This document shows positions 22,041 to 32,521 of a stretch of DNA of 64,000 nt, in pieces. This DNA is from Plicaturopsis crispa FD-325 SS-3. Taxonomy: Eukaryota; Basidiomycota; Agaricomycetes; Amylocorticiales; Amylocorticiaceae. Within the stretch, counting starts at the first letter, position 1. Each line of letters starts with the position of its first letter. A program made the translations under genes and the position numbers. The DNA is taken from assembly GCA_000827205.1 (NCBI GenBank), contig KN832560.1, forward strand, positions 1,082,743 through 1,146,742, read 5' to 3'. Below the pieces are notes generated by a model. The model did no database searches. It was not told where the DNA came from and was given only the letters and a program-made list of their open reading frames with translations.

Positions 22041-22444
22041 TCCATCGCCGCTCGTGCTGTATCCTTTTTTTAAATATCGTGGAGAGGCGGGGATTTGATG
22101 TGCGATGAAGGGATGGTATAGGATGGAGTATGTAGGGAAGTTCGTTGTATGTTGTCACATCTGTTTGTCTCGTTGCTCCGTATTACAGGTTCACGCTCGA
22201 TTATACATACTTGCAATATCATGTCTATGTCACACTTGTATGTTGTCGCAAGAGTTATGCAGTCCTGACGCCGGTCCGGGCAGATAGACTACTTGAACGG
22301 GTGCGGCGCCCTGGCGAAGTGAACGTTGCAGCAGCTGTGATAAACAATGTCATTTACAGTAAGCCTGAGCTGCAAAGTTGAGTAGTACATGACGGCGCAG
22401 AGAAATACCCCAATACCCCAAGTAGTACTTAGGAGGAACCAATT

Positions 22445-23948
22445 CTACGGCAAGTCCGTGGCCCCGTCGAACAGTACATTTAGCCATGCGGCCAGACGGA
22501 AACCTACGAAACATGTCAGGATAAGGAGGAGGAGGGAGCATCGGTAATGACGCACCCTGTTTCGCAATCTGCAAGTTTATCTACGAGAGCAAAGAGTCAC
22601 TCAGTCTATGGGCAATAGAAATATCGTAAACGCGCAACTCACGATCGGGATAGCCGTCTTGAAGTACGACCCCGTACACAGGTCCTGGCCCGTCTTGAAG
22701 TTGAAAACGGCAGACTGACCAATCCATAAGCCCGACGTTATCTTGCCCAGATGGTACAGTACGCACGCAGTCAAACGCATTCGACTCCTTCGCCCACACC
22801 AGGGGACACGCGAGCGCCTCCGTCGAGCGCCCTGCAATCGTAGCGATGATCTCGGCTTTCAAATCGTGCGCACGCGTACCCAGTAAACCCGCAAGTTCGC
22901 GCTTGCTGGAGACCTGCGTCTCCGTGGTGCTGGAGCATGATATCCAGCCGCTGGCGTCCGATTCGAACGAGCCCGTCTAAGCATATAGCAGGAAATCAGG
23001 AAGATGCGCGGACAAGGGAGAGATATGCGGGGAGGGGGGGGGGCTTACCTTGATGTCGGAAATGAGAGAATTTGCCCAGCTGGTGACTGACCCAGAGAAA
23101 TTGGCGTCGAGCATCGTTTCGATCATGCCGGTATCCCATGTCTACCAGTCCCCAGCATCAGCCTCGCGAATAACGCATAAGGCGAAACATATACGTACCG
23201 CGTGCAGATTCGTAGACTTCCCGCCGCATATCGCGTCGATATCGTTTCCACCGACTTCAAAAGCCTCGACATGCAGGGGCTGGCCAATGTCGCCCAGGAA
23301 CTGTACGGGCACCAGGCCACTGTGAACAGGGATTCGCGTGCTAATTGAAGAAGATACCCACATGGTCGAGGAACATGAGGGCCTGCTGCACTTGCGTCGC
23401 GCCGAGGCTCGTGTCCACAACACGCGTCGTGTAGTTTGCGATCGCGGTCACTGGATGTCAGTGGCCTGTGAGCTTTCTCGACAGGTAAGATGGTTTGAAG
23501 ATGGACACACAAATGCAGCCGCTGGACCCGCAATCGCGGCTTTGAACGACGGAGCACGACCCGCCCTCAGGATCGTCTGCACGAGCCTCAAATCAACACC
23601 TCCTTCAATTTCAAAATCAAATTCGGATGCACACCCTCGGCGTCGATGAAATGGAACGGCGCGCTGAACCTGAACGCGGCCTCCTCGCGCACGGTATCCG
23701 CCCACTGCGTACGTTCCCGCTGTCAGCTACGTCCCGTACTGCACGGATCGAACGCGACGTACCGGTCCAGCAGGCCCAAGGCTGTGATTGAACTGCGCCG
23801 AGATGGTCTTCTTCACGAACGCGAGCGATTTGGGCGCGAGGAACTCCATCGCGACATAGCCGACGGCCTGGTGCCCGAGGCTGCCCCACGCCGCCGCGCT
23901 CGATGCGAGGAACACGGGGAGGGCGATGGCGATGACTGACAATCTCAT
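22445..23948 (-). CDS. Secreted S1/P1-type nuclease
   Basis: Start at 23948 with signal peptide MRLSVIAIALPVFLASSAAA, after which the mature chain begins with W-G-S-L-G-H, matching the N-terminal Trp and His zinc ligands of P1 nuclease. Further pieces: FSAPFHFIDAEG, VVDTSLGATQVQQALMFLDH, FLGDIGQPLHVEAFEVGGND, STNLHAVWDTGMIE, and a C-terminus YFKTAIPIV, NLQIAKQG, FRLAAWLNVLFDG. The HxxW...D zinc residues (HAVWD) and Asp of GNDI are present. The family cuts single-stranded DNA and RNA at acid pH with three zinc ions. At least seven introns; stop TAG at 22445-22447. It is probably secreted or vacuolar. Confidence 0.92.
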
Positions 23949-24026
23949 CCTTCAGCGTCTAATAGGCGGTAGAGCCGAGAGGTTTGAGACACGGCAGGGC
24001 AACGGCAGGGTGATGCGCCGAGGCAG

Positions 24027-24033
24027 TTATATA
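24027..24033 (-). promoter_or_regulatory. Probable TATA box of the S1/P1 nuclease gene
   Basis: Read on the minus strand the sequence is TATATAA, 79 bases before the nuclease ATG. The region from here to 24661, which separates the nuclease from the 3' end of the next minus-strand gene, shows no other recognisable feature. Confidence 0.55.
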
Positions 24034-24661
24034 GTGATCTGCGCACGCAGTCCTGGGCATTTCTTCTCTTCTACAGATAGAGACGCGTGGTCGTGCTGCC
24101 ATCGTGCGTGTGTCGAGCGTCGAGATCAGCGGGCGGTTGTATTTTAGGGACCATGGGACACACCTTCTCGCGAACGTTTCTTTGCCTGGCACGGCTGCGT
24201 TTGGACCAGGTCAACGCAGCATGTGGACGCGGGAATCTTTGGCTGAGGATGGCAGCGCGTATAGGTCCAGCCTGCCGTCCATAGGCTGAGCCATTCCAGT
24301 TCCGTATACGGCAGGTATACGGTTTGCGAGTTCAGGAAAGAGTATGAAGTATGACTGTGTCTGTCTTTTGGACAAGCTGAGTGATCGAGAGTAAGGTAGT
24401 CGGGGATAAAATAGATTGAATGAAATTATTAGAGTAGAGTGGGAGCATAGAGTGTGTTGTTGCTACAGGTATATGTCTAAGCATACTAGGGTATAGATAT
24501 ATGGCATAAGGCTACAAAGGCATGCGTCGTTCGGTGTTGCTACAGTGCGAGATTCCGGTGTATGCTGTGTGTATGAATGAGACGGGGAACTTGCAGATGA
24601 TAGAGAAAATAGACGGCGGGAGGGCGACGACCGGGTCGCTCTCCTCTCAGCCCTCAGTGGT

Positions 24662-25461
24662 TCAGTCCTCGAGCAGGAAATCCCAGTCGACAGCGGTCTC
24701 CGGCGCACGGCGCACGCAGCCAAACATCCTCTTCCACGTCTCCCGATGGCGATTCTCCGGCGCCGACGTGTTGGTGTCCCACATGCGGAACATTATGCGA
24801 CCCGACGTGGCAACGACGACCTCGTCGAACAGCTCGTCGTCAGCGTATATCTCCTCGTTGAGCTGAACGTTGTGCATGATGCGGTTGATGAAGCCGTCCG
24901 AGAACACGGCCTTTCCGGAGTGGTGGATGTGCCCGCGAAAGTCGGAAGGCAGCCACACCGTGACATCGGACGTAGCTGCCTGCACGTCAAGGTAGAAACG
25001 CGCGCGCATGAGCGGTCGGCACTGTTTACGCGTGGTCAGAGCCAGGTGAATGGAATGTGGAGCAGCACTACGCACAACTTTAACTTTGACGGGCCCAGTC
25101 TCACTCCCAATAAAGATACCCATGCGATGCTCGACGGGCTGATAGCGCGCGCGATAATGGGGCATGACGAGCGACAGGTCTATTGGTTTATGTGTGACTT
25201 CAACAGAGAAGTCCCATTCGTCTTCAGCGTGGTATTTGATTTTGTGTAGGCCTTTGCATTCGTCGAGCTGTTCCATGAACGTCAGTCCTGCCCCAGCGGC
25301 GCACGAAACTATAAGCTCACCAATGGGCTCTCGTGGTCCGAGGACGTCCAGGATGCTTTCTTTTCGAGCGAAGGGCTCTGCATCGCGTCATTAACATGCT
25401 GAAAGGACGCCATTGACCGCCAGCGCATACATACCGAGCTAGCACTATCCGACATGGCCAT
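24662..25461 (-). CDS. DUF7330-like protein, first of two neighbours
   Basis: Three exons: MAMSDSASS (start 25461), then HVNDAMQSPSLEKKASWTSS, then a long exon beginning LDECKGLHKIKYHAEDEWDF and ending TAVDWDFLLED at 24662. The intron between exons 1 and 2 is only 36 bases and a multiple of three, so it may be retained. The long exon is rich in beta-strands and carries the block VWLPSDFRGHIHHSGKAVFS, typical of a basidiomycete family I know as DUF7330 (function unknown). No signal peptide or membrane segment is seen. The next gene upstream on the same strand has a related block. Family naming is from memory and should be treated as probable only. Confidence 0.7.
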
Positions 25462-26080
25462 ACCGCACGAACAAAGGAAGTATGAGTGGCGGTAAGGAAA
25501 AAGGGGACGCGTTAGGGCGACTTCTGTGATACCGCTCGCCATCCGTGCTCGAGGTTTAACTAGTTTTCCGGAAGGCACCCACGAGGGCGATCGTTGTTTT
25601 TGCTTTGTCCCGAATTCCCCGATCGGGAAGGCGTTGTATTTGGCGCTTTTTGTTTCATCGCTTCCCGGGCTGCACTGTCCGCCGAATAAGGCACACTCGT
25701 GCTACAGGCGTGGCACAGCGATACGGCAGACTATAAGGGCGTAAGTAGGATATAAGGAACCTCTATCGCATTTGGCAAATGGAGCGCTTGTGAGTCGCGA
25801 CTGCAACTCCGATTCGGAGATCGTGGTACTCCACGTGCGGATCGACAAGGCCCTGCTGCACGCTTTGGGAGAGCAACAAATAATCATAGGAATACGAGCT
25901 CGTGAAGTACAACGGATGCTAGAGCTACATGTTCGAGAAAGGAAGGTGTGCAAGTGAGTGTCAAAAAGAGAATGAGTGTGTGATGTTATGCGAACGCAAA
26001 ATAATCCAAGGAATGTGATTTCTGGTTGGGTCGGCGTGCCCGTGCACGACGGCCCTTCCCCCGCAGACACCGAAGCGCCA
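25462..26080. other. Intergenic between the two DUF7330-like genes
   Basis: This holds the promoter of the first DUF7330-like gene and the 3' end of the second. A 61-codon plus-strand frame (25772-25957, MANGALVSRDCNSDSE) is isolated, has no recognised motif, and is probably chance. Nothing else is visible. Confidence 0.45.
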
Positions 26081-27092
26081 TTAGGATGATGGGCGCAAGC
26101 GCACCCACTTCGTCCCCCGCCACATCTCCCAGAGGGGACGTTTCTGGCCAGCATCGTCCGCGAGTTTTACCCGAATTTTGCCATGCGCGCGTATGTACAC
26201 AACGTCTTCTTCGCCATCTAGCTCTGGATCGCGTGTTTCGAAGCGAATATATCCCTTATAGACGCGTCCGAGGGCCCCAGGCGTGCATACGACGGGGCTA
26301 CGCTTCATGCGCATAGTTCGATCGTTTGGGATGACGACCGTCCCTTCGAAGAATTTAGGCAGGGTCAGCGTGACGTTGCCCTGGCACGAGACGATGTTGA
26401 CGCGGAGATGGTGTGGACGAGGTGCCCCAACAAGACGGAACTGCGTGTTTTGCTGCGTTAATCTCCGTGGGTTATGGTACGTAACGGACTCACAATCTCG
26501 ACATCTACGTTCCCGTAGTCGCTGCTGACGTTGGCCACGGACATCGCATACTCGAGACGGTCACTGTCTCCAGGAAAGGGAGGGAGGACGATCAGACGTG
26601 CATTGAGGTCTTCATGGCGCGTCGCAATGTTGGTAGCGCAGAGGTTAGGGTCGAATACGGCATGCCGTCTACGGGGAACAAGTTGTTCTGTGACTGTTCG
26701 AATCTGGTTGACAGACTGTGGAGTGGACGTAAGCGAGACTGGAATTCCTTTATAGAATTGCCGTGAACTTGCGATTTCAGCGGGGCGGGGAGGAAATGCG
26801 AAGTTCGGGGGTCCCTATCAAGAGCAAGGGGCGCTCGTTAGGACGTCCTGCGTCTGGTTCACAGCATGCGCGTCACTCACCGTGAATTGACGGCGCGTCG
26901 TTAAAGGGCGACGATCGCTCAGTCTAGAGAAACGGCGACTGTGGAAAGCTCTTGAGCCCCTTCGAGGGCGCAGCAAGCGCAATCCTTTAACAAGCCCTAA
27001 TTTGCTGACGAGACGCTATGGTGAAGTCAGTGCCGATCGTGCAAAGTCTGCAGATCAGTACTCACAGAGAATGGATTTGAGCCTTTGGCCAT
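26081..27092 (-). CDS. DUF7330-like protein, second of two neighbours
   Basis: Start at 27092 (MAKGSNPFS), then an Arg-rich segment (GLRLLRPRRGSRAFHSRRFS), then GPPNFAFPPRPAEIASS and a beta-rich domain: NLCATNIATRHEDLNARLIV, RLEYAMSVANVSSDYGNVDV, LRVNIVSCQGNVTLTLPKFF, GRVYKGYIRFETRDPE, ending WEMWRGTKWVRLRPSS before TAA at 26081. The block SCQGNVTLTLPKFFEGTVVI resembles the PSDFRGHIHH block of its neighbour, which suggests old tandem paralogues. The basic N-terminus could be a mitochondrial or nuclear signal, but this is not clear. Three introns with good ends. Confidence 0.68.
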
Positions 27093-28022
27093 GTTGATAT
27101 GTTGTGGGGTGAGAGTGAATAAGTTTAATGGAGAGACATGGTAATTTTGCATCGCCTTTTAAGCTTGACTCTGTGTGGACTTCGGTGCTACAGCGAGCGG
27201 CCGTGCACGCCAAAGCGAGTCAAAGGGGAGACAAAGGAGAATTCTCTTAATTTATTGAGTATCTAATCGCGTCTGTGGATTTCGTTAGTCTTCATATCCG
27301 TACAATTGGAGAGATTTGGCGCTCACTACTTTATCGCATGCAGGGCCGGGTATGCATCATGTTTGGCACGCGTGAGGATATTCTTACACGAGACAAAGGA
27401 TTGTACCAGGCGGAATGTCCTCGTGTACCGCGTAAGCGCCAGGCTGTCAGGGTGACCGGAATGCAGGGTTTCGATACCACTCTGGCGCGAATGAGATACG
27501 TTTCACAAACATCTTTAGGAAGCTTTCCGATAGACAAGGCCAGTCGCAGCGATTCCCGACGCGCCATGTACAGTAAAGGGACGATATTGCCGCTCACGAG
27601 CCGGCCAGAGTCGGAGCTGAACAAGCGTTTCGCATATCCTTGTCCAAGGATGCGGTCGTTCGGTCCTTTGAGTCTTCTCATCAGTACCTATTGGACTGCT
27701 TTGTGGCGAATTTTGTGGCGGTCATATTCCGGGCACCCCGAGTTTGGAACGTATCCGTGGATAAAACGGAATCGCATCCGTTCGCAACTGCCAGCAGCAA
27801 ATCTAGCGGTATTCCGTAGTGCATTACACGTCGTTTGCCAGAAGAATCCAGAGAAAACTATCGGATGACGAGGATGTAGACAGGTTTGGGAGGCTGCGGC
27901 GGAAGGTTTGCGACGGTTTGGTCAAACAGACGCTGCGGCTTGCACCGCTCCTGCGCTTGCGTTTCATTCATCGTTCCCTACTTCCTCTACCTTTCTCGTA
28001 CCACCATAGACCTCTCTGTATC
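27093..28022. other. Promoter of VPS1 and uncertain overlapping frames
   Basis: Two open frames overlap here: plus 27275-27868 (197 codons, GEIWRSLLYRMQGRVCIMFG) and minus 27331-27681 (116 codons, GPNDRILGQGYAKRLFSSDS). Neither carries a motif I recognise. The minus frame is preceded by an ATG-containing piece with splice-like ends near 27683-27715, so a small minus-strand gene is possible. I do not call either as a gene. The last 150 bases form the pyrimidine-rich leader of VPS1. Confidence 0.35.
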
Positions 28023-30815
28023 ATGGCTGCAAACTCAACTGGTCTCGGCACGGAAATTGTCTCTGTCATCAACAAACTCCAGGATGTCTTTACCGCTGTG
28101 GGCTCGTCGGCGGCGCAGATAGACCTTCCCCAGATATGCGTACTGGGTAGTCAAAGTAGCGGAAAGAGTAGTGTTCTTGAGGTTCGTGACGCGTATAATG
28201 CTCCGGGATACATTTGCTGACCTGCTGGTGAACGCCAGAACATCGTCGGCCGTGATTTCTTGCCTCGTGGAACAGGAATTGTGACGAGACGACCTCTGGT
28301 AAGTCGTGCAATAAGAGCTGTGCACCTCATGCATGATTCTAAACACACTTCTAGGTCTTGCAACTTATCAACCGTCCCGCAAATGCTCCCAAAGCCAATG
28401 GCGCAGGTAAGTATAGCGTTGCAGCGTAACAATGCATCGTCTGACCTGCCCGTAGCCGCACCCGCCCCAGAAGGTTCTGGTGATGACAAGGCCGCCAACG
28501 AAAACGAATGGGGAGAGTTCCTCCATTTACCCGGGGAGAAGTTCTACGACTTTAACAAGATTCGGGCGGAAATCGTACGCGACACCGAGGCGAAGACAGG
28601 ACGAAACGCGGGTATCTCGCCCCAACCCATCAACTTGCGGATATTCTCTCCAAACGTCGTCACATTGACTCTCGTCGATCTTCCTGGTTTGACGAAAGTC
28701 CCTGTCGGCGACCAGCCGCGGGATATCGAGAAGCAGATTCGCGACATGCTGCTCAAGTACATCTCCAAACCTGCATGTATCATCCTGGCCGTGACTGGTG
28801 CGAACACGGATTTAGCAAATTCGGATGGGCTGAAGATGGCACGCGAAGTTGATCCTGAGGGAACGAGGACAATCGGTGTCCTGACGAAAGTCGACCTCAT
28901 GTGAGCATGGCCTCTTGTTGCAGATGCGAGTGTGACGATATTGACGCTACGCGAAGGGATGTCGGCACCGACGTCGTGGATATCCTGGCCGGACGTATCA
29001 TTCCCCTTCGTTTAGGCTATGTGCCCGTGGTCAACCGTGGTCAACGCGATATTGAGTCTTCCAAGCCTATTAGCCAGGCTCTAGAAAACGAGCGCCAATA
29101 CTTCCAAAACCACCCGTCGTACAAGGGCAAAGCTCAGTACTGCGGTACACCTTTCCTGGCGCACAAGCTCAACACGGTACGTCGTATCCGCAAGGTTCTT
29201 GTTAGAGCGAGATGTTCATTCCACAATTACAGATTCTCATGAGCCATATTCGTGCCACCCTCCCGGACATCAAAGCGCGTATCACACAGCAGTTGCAGCG
29301 GTACTCGACGGAGCTGCGCAGTCTCGGTGGTCCTCTCGGTGACGGAAACTCCGGCAACATCGTGCTCTCTGTTATCACAGAGTTTACCTCCGAGTTCCGC
29401 ACTACTATCGACGGAAACACGAATGACCTTTCGCTGAATGAGCTATCTGGTGGTGCACGAATCAGTTTCGTGTTCCACGAGCTGTTCAACAACGGTGTAA
29501 AGAGCATAGATCCCTTCGACCAGGTCAAAGATGGAGATATCAGGACGATATTGTACAACTCTTCGGTTGGTCACTTTTGGACTCTTCGTAATCCAGTAAG
29601 CTAACATCAAAGGACAGGGTTCGACACCGTCTTTATTCGTCGGTACAACTGCCTTTGAGGTTATCGTCAAGCAACAAATTAAGCGCCTTGAGGATCCCAG
29701 TCTGAAATGCTGCCAATTGGTGTATGACGAGCTCATCCGGATTCTCGGGCAACTGCTCGGCAAAGTGGTTCGTAGTCTTACCCCGGATTCCCGATTTTGT
29801 GGAAAACTGACGCGGTGTCATTTTTGTAGCAAGCTTTCCGACGGTTCCCCGCTCTCCGTGAGCGATTCAACTCCGTCGTTGTCAACTTCTTCAAGCAGTC
29901 GATGACACCAACAACGAAACTTGTAACCGATATGGTTGCGTAAGTCACACATTAAATTTGAACTGCTGCATCGTCTCATGATTTTATGCTAGCATGCAAG
30001 CCTGCTACGTTAACACGACACACCCCGACTTCCTCAACGGCCATAAGGTAAGCCTTCGCCGGTACCGTATACTCGAGCACATTCTAACCTACGAATTATC
30101 GCAGGCCATGTCCATAGTCAACGACCGGCTGAACGCTAACAAGCCACCGCCTCCAGCTATCGACCCGAAGAAACAGATCAACAACAACCGCGACTTGGAC
30201 GTCGAGGCGAAGAAGGAGGAGCCGTCATTCTTCGGCTCATTCTTCTCGTCCTCCAAAGCCGCGGCCTCGAAGAAAAAGGGCGGACCTTCAATGGAGTCGG
30301 TAGGTTTCTGCAGTTCGACTTGGCTTCGGGCATCGCCTAGTCAGACGGGAGTACTCATTGATATGTTTGGACCATGACGCAGCCGCCGGCCATCATCCGA
30401 CCTCAAGCTGCTTTGAACGAGCGTGAGACTATGGAGACCGAGGTCATCAGTACGTCGTGCATCGTCGATCTCCTGACATATTGCCTCACCCCTTACTTGC
30501 AGAGCTGCTTATTCACTCGTACTTCAACATTGTGAAGCGTGAGATGATTGACATGGTCCCGAAGGCCATCAGCTTGACCTTGGTGAACTACGCGAAGGAG
30601 AACTTGCAGCGCGAGCTCCTTCAAGAACTGTACAAGCCCGAAGTGCTCGATGACCTGCTCAAGGAGAGCGAATTCGTTGTGAACCGACGGAAAGAGGTCA
30701 CATCCATGGTCCAGGCCCTCAACAAAGCCGAAGAGTACGTCCCTGTTCATTCAAACATTGCACATTGCAATGGTGTACTAACCTTGATAATTACAGGATC
30801 GTCGCGGGTGTATGA
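28023..30815 (+). CDS. VPS1: Dynamin-like GTPase VPS1
   Basis: Start at 28023 ([20 protein letters not shown]). The GTPase domain shows G1 [13 protein letters not shown], the switch-I region [19 protein letters not shown]3 [16 protein letters not shown] and G4 LTKVDLMD. The middle domain includes [20 protein letters not shown] and [20 protein letters not shown]; a variable loop with [20 protein letters not shown] precedes the GTPase effector domain ([20 protein letters not shown], ending [13 protein letters not shown]). About twelve short introns; stop at 30813-30815. No PH or proline-rich domain, as expected for the VPS1 class, which acts in vacuolar sorting, endosome fission and peroxisome division. 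The coding model seems complete. Confidence 0.95.
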
Positions 30816-31003
30816 GCATAGTTCTTCGGAGCCCTCGGGATAGTGTTTCTCTGGATAGTGTGTTTGTTTTACTTTTCTTTACGCGCATACATGCAGTAGT
30901 AGTATAATACCCTTACATTTCTCGCCTTGGTTCTCTTCAACTACTTTCCTCTCTCCGTGCATGTGTTTGCGGCGAGCTCACCGAGGGGTGATGTCTACTT
31001 CGA

Positions 31004-32057
31004 CTACGAGCCTGGCACCGCGGTCCCGGCAGTACCACCGTTGACGCGTTTTGACCAATCGTACGCGGCGGTGGGGAGGTCTTCGGGTACCCACGAGTCA
31101 ATCGCCTCGACGGCGGCCTTACCCCAATCGTAATTTTCGTGCGTGGCATGGTCTGCGGGCCCATCTACGAAGACGATAATGCGCTCACTGCGCGGGTGGA
31201 TGAAGCCGGCGTCGATTCCGCTCCGTATAAGCGCCCGTAGCGGCTCCCAGAACGACAACACGTTGAGTACGACCACGGCTGATAGAGAGTACGACGTCAA
31301 AAATAGCCAGGGCCTTGAGAACCGGAGATGTAGAAACGTAGACGCACGCTTATTGTGGATGCCTACTTGTGTCCATGTACTTACTTCGAGAACCTAGCGG
31401 GTATTAGGTTAAATGGCGTAGACAAAACTTTAACGTTGTGCATAGTCCTGACCTCCTCGAATGTCCCGAAGCCGCCTGGTAGTCCTATGAAGCCGCCTGA
31501 CCGCTTGGCCATCTCCACTTTCCGCTCATGCATCGAGTCCACGATTATCTGTGGGGGTGGCAATCACTTGACAGACGTCCTACACCGACATTCCGAATTT
31601 CAGAACTCACTGTCTCAACCTATGCGGGGGTGAATTTGAGAATCAGGGAGCGCACGGATGGGGCAAAGATGGGGCAGCACGTACATTTTCCCGCCCCGTA
31701 TCGTCCAACACGATTTTTGCTACCTTCGAAGAGGAGTCTGCACCGGTTTTGTCGCCCTCGCCGCCTGCTGCGACCATCGCGTGCGGTATAATGCCTATAA
31801 CTTTTCCGCCGTACGCGCGCACTGTGCCCGAGACGACACCCATGATGCCTTTCGACCCTCCACCGTACACCAGAGGCCGTTTGGCGGCGACCAGTGCGTT
31901 TCCGACAGCTATATTCTCGTTGGTCAGATACCGGAGGAAAGCCGCAAGCGGGTAGACGGTGCTTTGACGGACATATTGCAGCATTCTGATAAGCCTTCTC
32001 CTTCCCTAAGGACGAGGCACAGTACACGGCTATAGCGGAAGGTGCTGAGGCGGACAT
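31004..32057 (-). CDS. LOG family nucleoside 5'-monophosphate phosphoribohydrolase
   Basis: Start at 32057 ([20 protein letters not shown]). Later exons carry [56 protein letters not shown] continuing with the family signature [10 protein letters not shown], then [20 protein letters not shown] and [20 protein letters not shown], ending [11 protein letters not shown] at 31004. The PGGxGTxxE motif and the Arg-Lys pair in MHERK match the active site of plant and bacterial LOG enzymes, which split cytokinin riboside monophosphates to the free base. Such genes were long labelled lysine decarboxylases. In fungi the substrate is usually AMP-like or unknown. The start lies only 107 bases from the divergent small gene. 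Confidence 0.92.
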
Positions 32058-32164
32058 GGCTGATAAGAACTTTCGAGCGGTGAGTCGCAGTAATTTGGAG
32101 GATACAGCAGCAACAGCCTGAAAGGTTGGTGACTCACTGTGCACACAGCATGTCTTATATATCG

Positions 32165-32518
32165 ATGGCCACTACTTCTCCAGAGACGTAAACCAAGGCG
32201 CGTTCTATGGCAAGCATATTCGCAAGGAGACAAGGAGACTTTCAAGCGTAAAGCTACAGCAAGTTTACAGGCGGTAAAATTACAGAACACAGGATAGAGT
32301 TCAGCGCTGAGCGCTGGTTCAGCCGCGGCACGCGAATCGAGTCCGGGCTCCCACCGTTCCACAACCCTTTTTCTCCTCCACCATCGTCGTGTTTCAAGTT
32401 ATTCGCTAATAATCCGGTCGACACCATATCGTGGGTCATACTTGAGCGGCTGTACATCCCCCAGAGGTTTGCCGAATTTCCAGATGCACCGAAAAAACAA
32501 AATGCCGACGATGGCTAA
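32165..32518 (+). CDS. Small two-exon protein of unknown function next to the transposon
   Basis: ATG at 32165 opens MATTSPET, a 66-base intron with a GTAAAC donor and CTACAG acceptor follows (about 32188-32243), and exon 2 gives KFTGGKITEHRIEFSAERWF, then RGTRIESGLPPFHNPF, then FANNPVDTISWVILERLYIP and QRFAEFPDAPKKQNADDG, stop TAA at 32516-32518. About 93 residues with no family I know; a hydrophilic, slightly acidic end and no signal peptide. The stop codon lies inside the 8-base target duplication of the hAT element, so the transposon begins four bases after it. Either the gene is naturally this short and lost only its 3' UTR, or it once ran further through an intron. Sequence alone does not settle this. 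Confidence 0.5.
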
Positions 32519-32521
32519 TCT
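32514..32521. repeat. Target site duplication, left (GCTAATCT)
   Basis: GCTAATCT immediately precedes the element's terminal CAGTGTTGTC and is repeated exactly at 35853-35860 after the right terminus. Eight bases is the size made by hAT transposases. Confidence 0.93.

Noticed and set aside
27275-27868. 197-codon plus-strand frame upstream of VPS1
   Set aside because: No recognised motif, an equally open frame on the other strand, and overlap with the VPS1 promoter; left undecided and not called.
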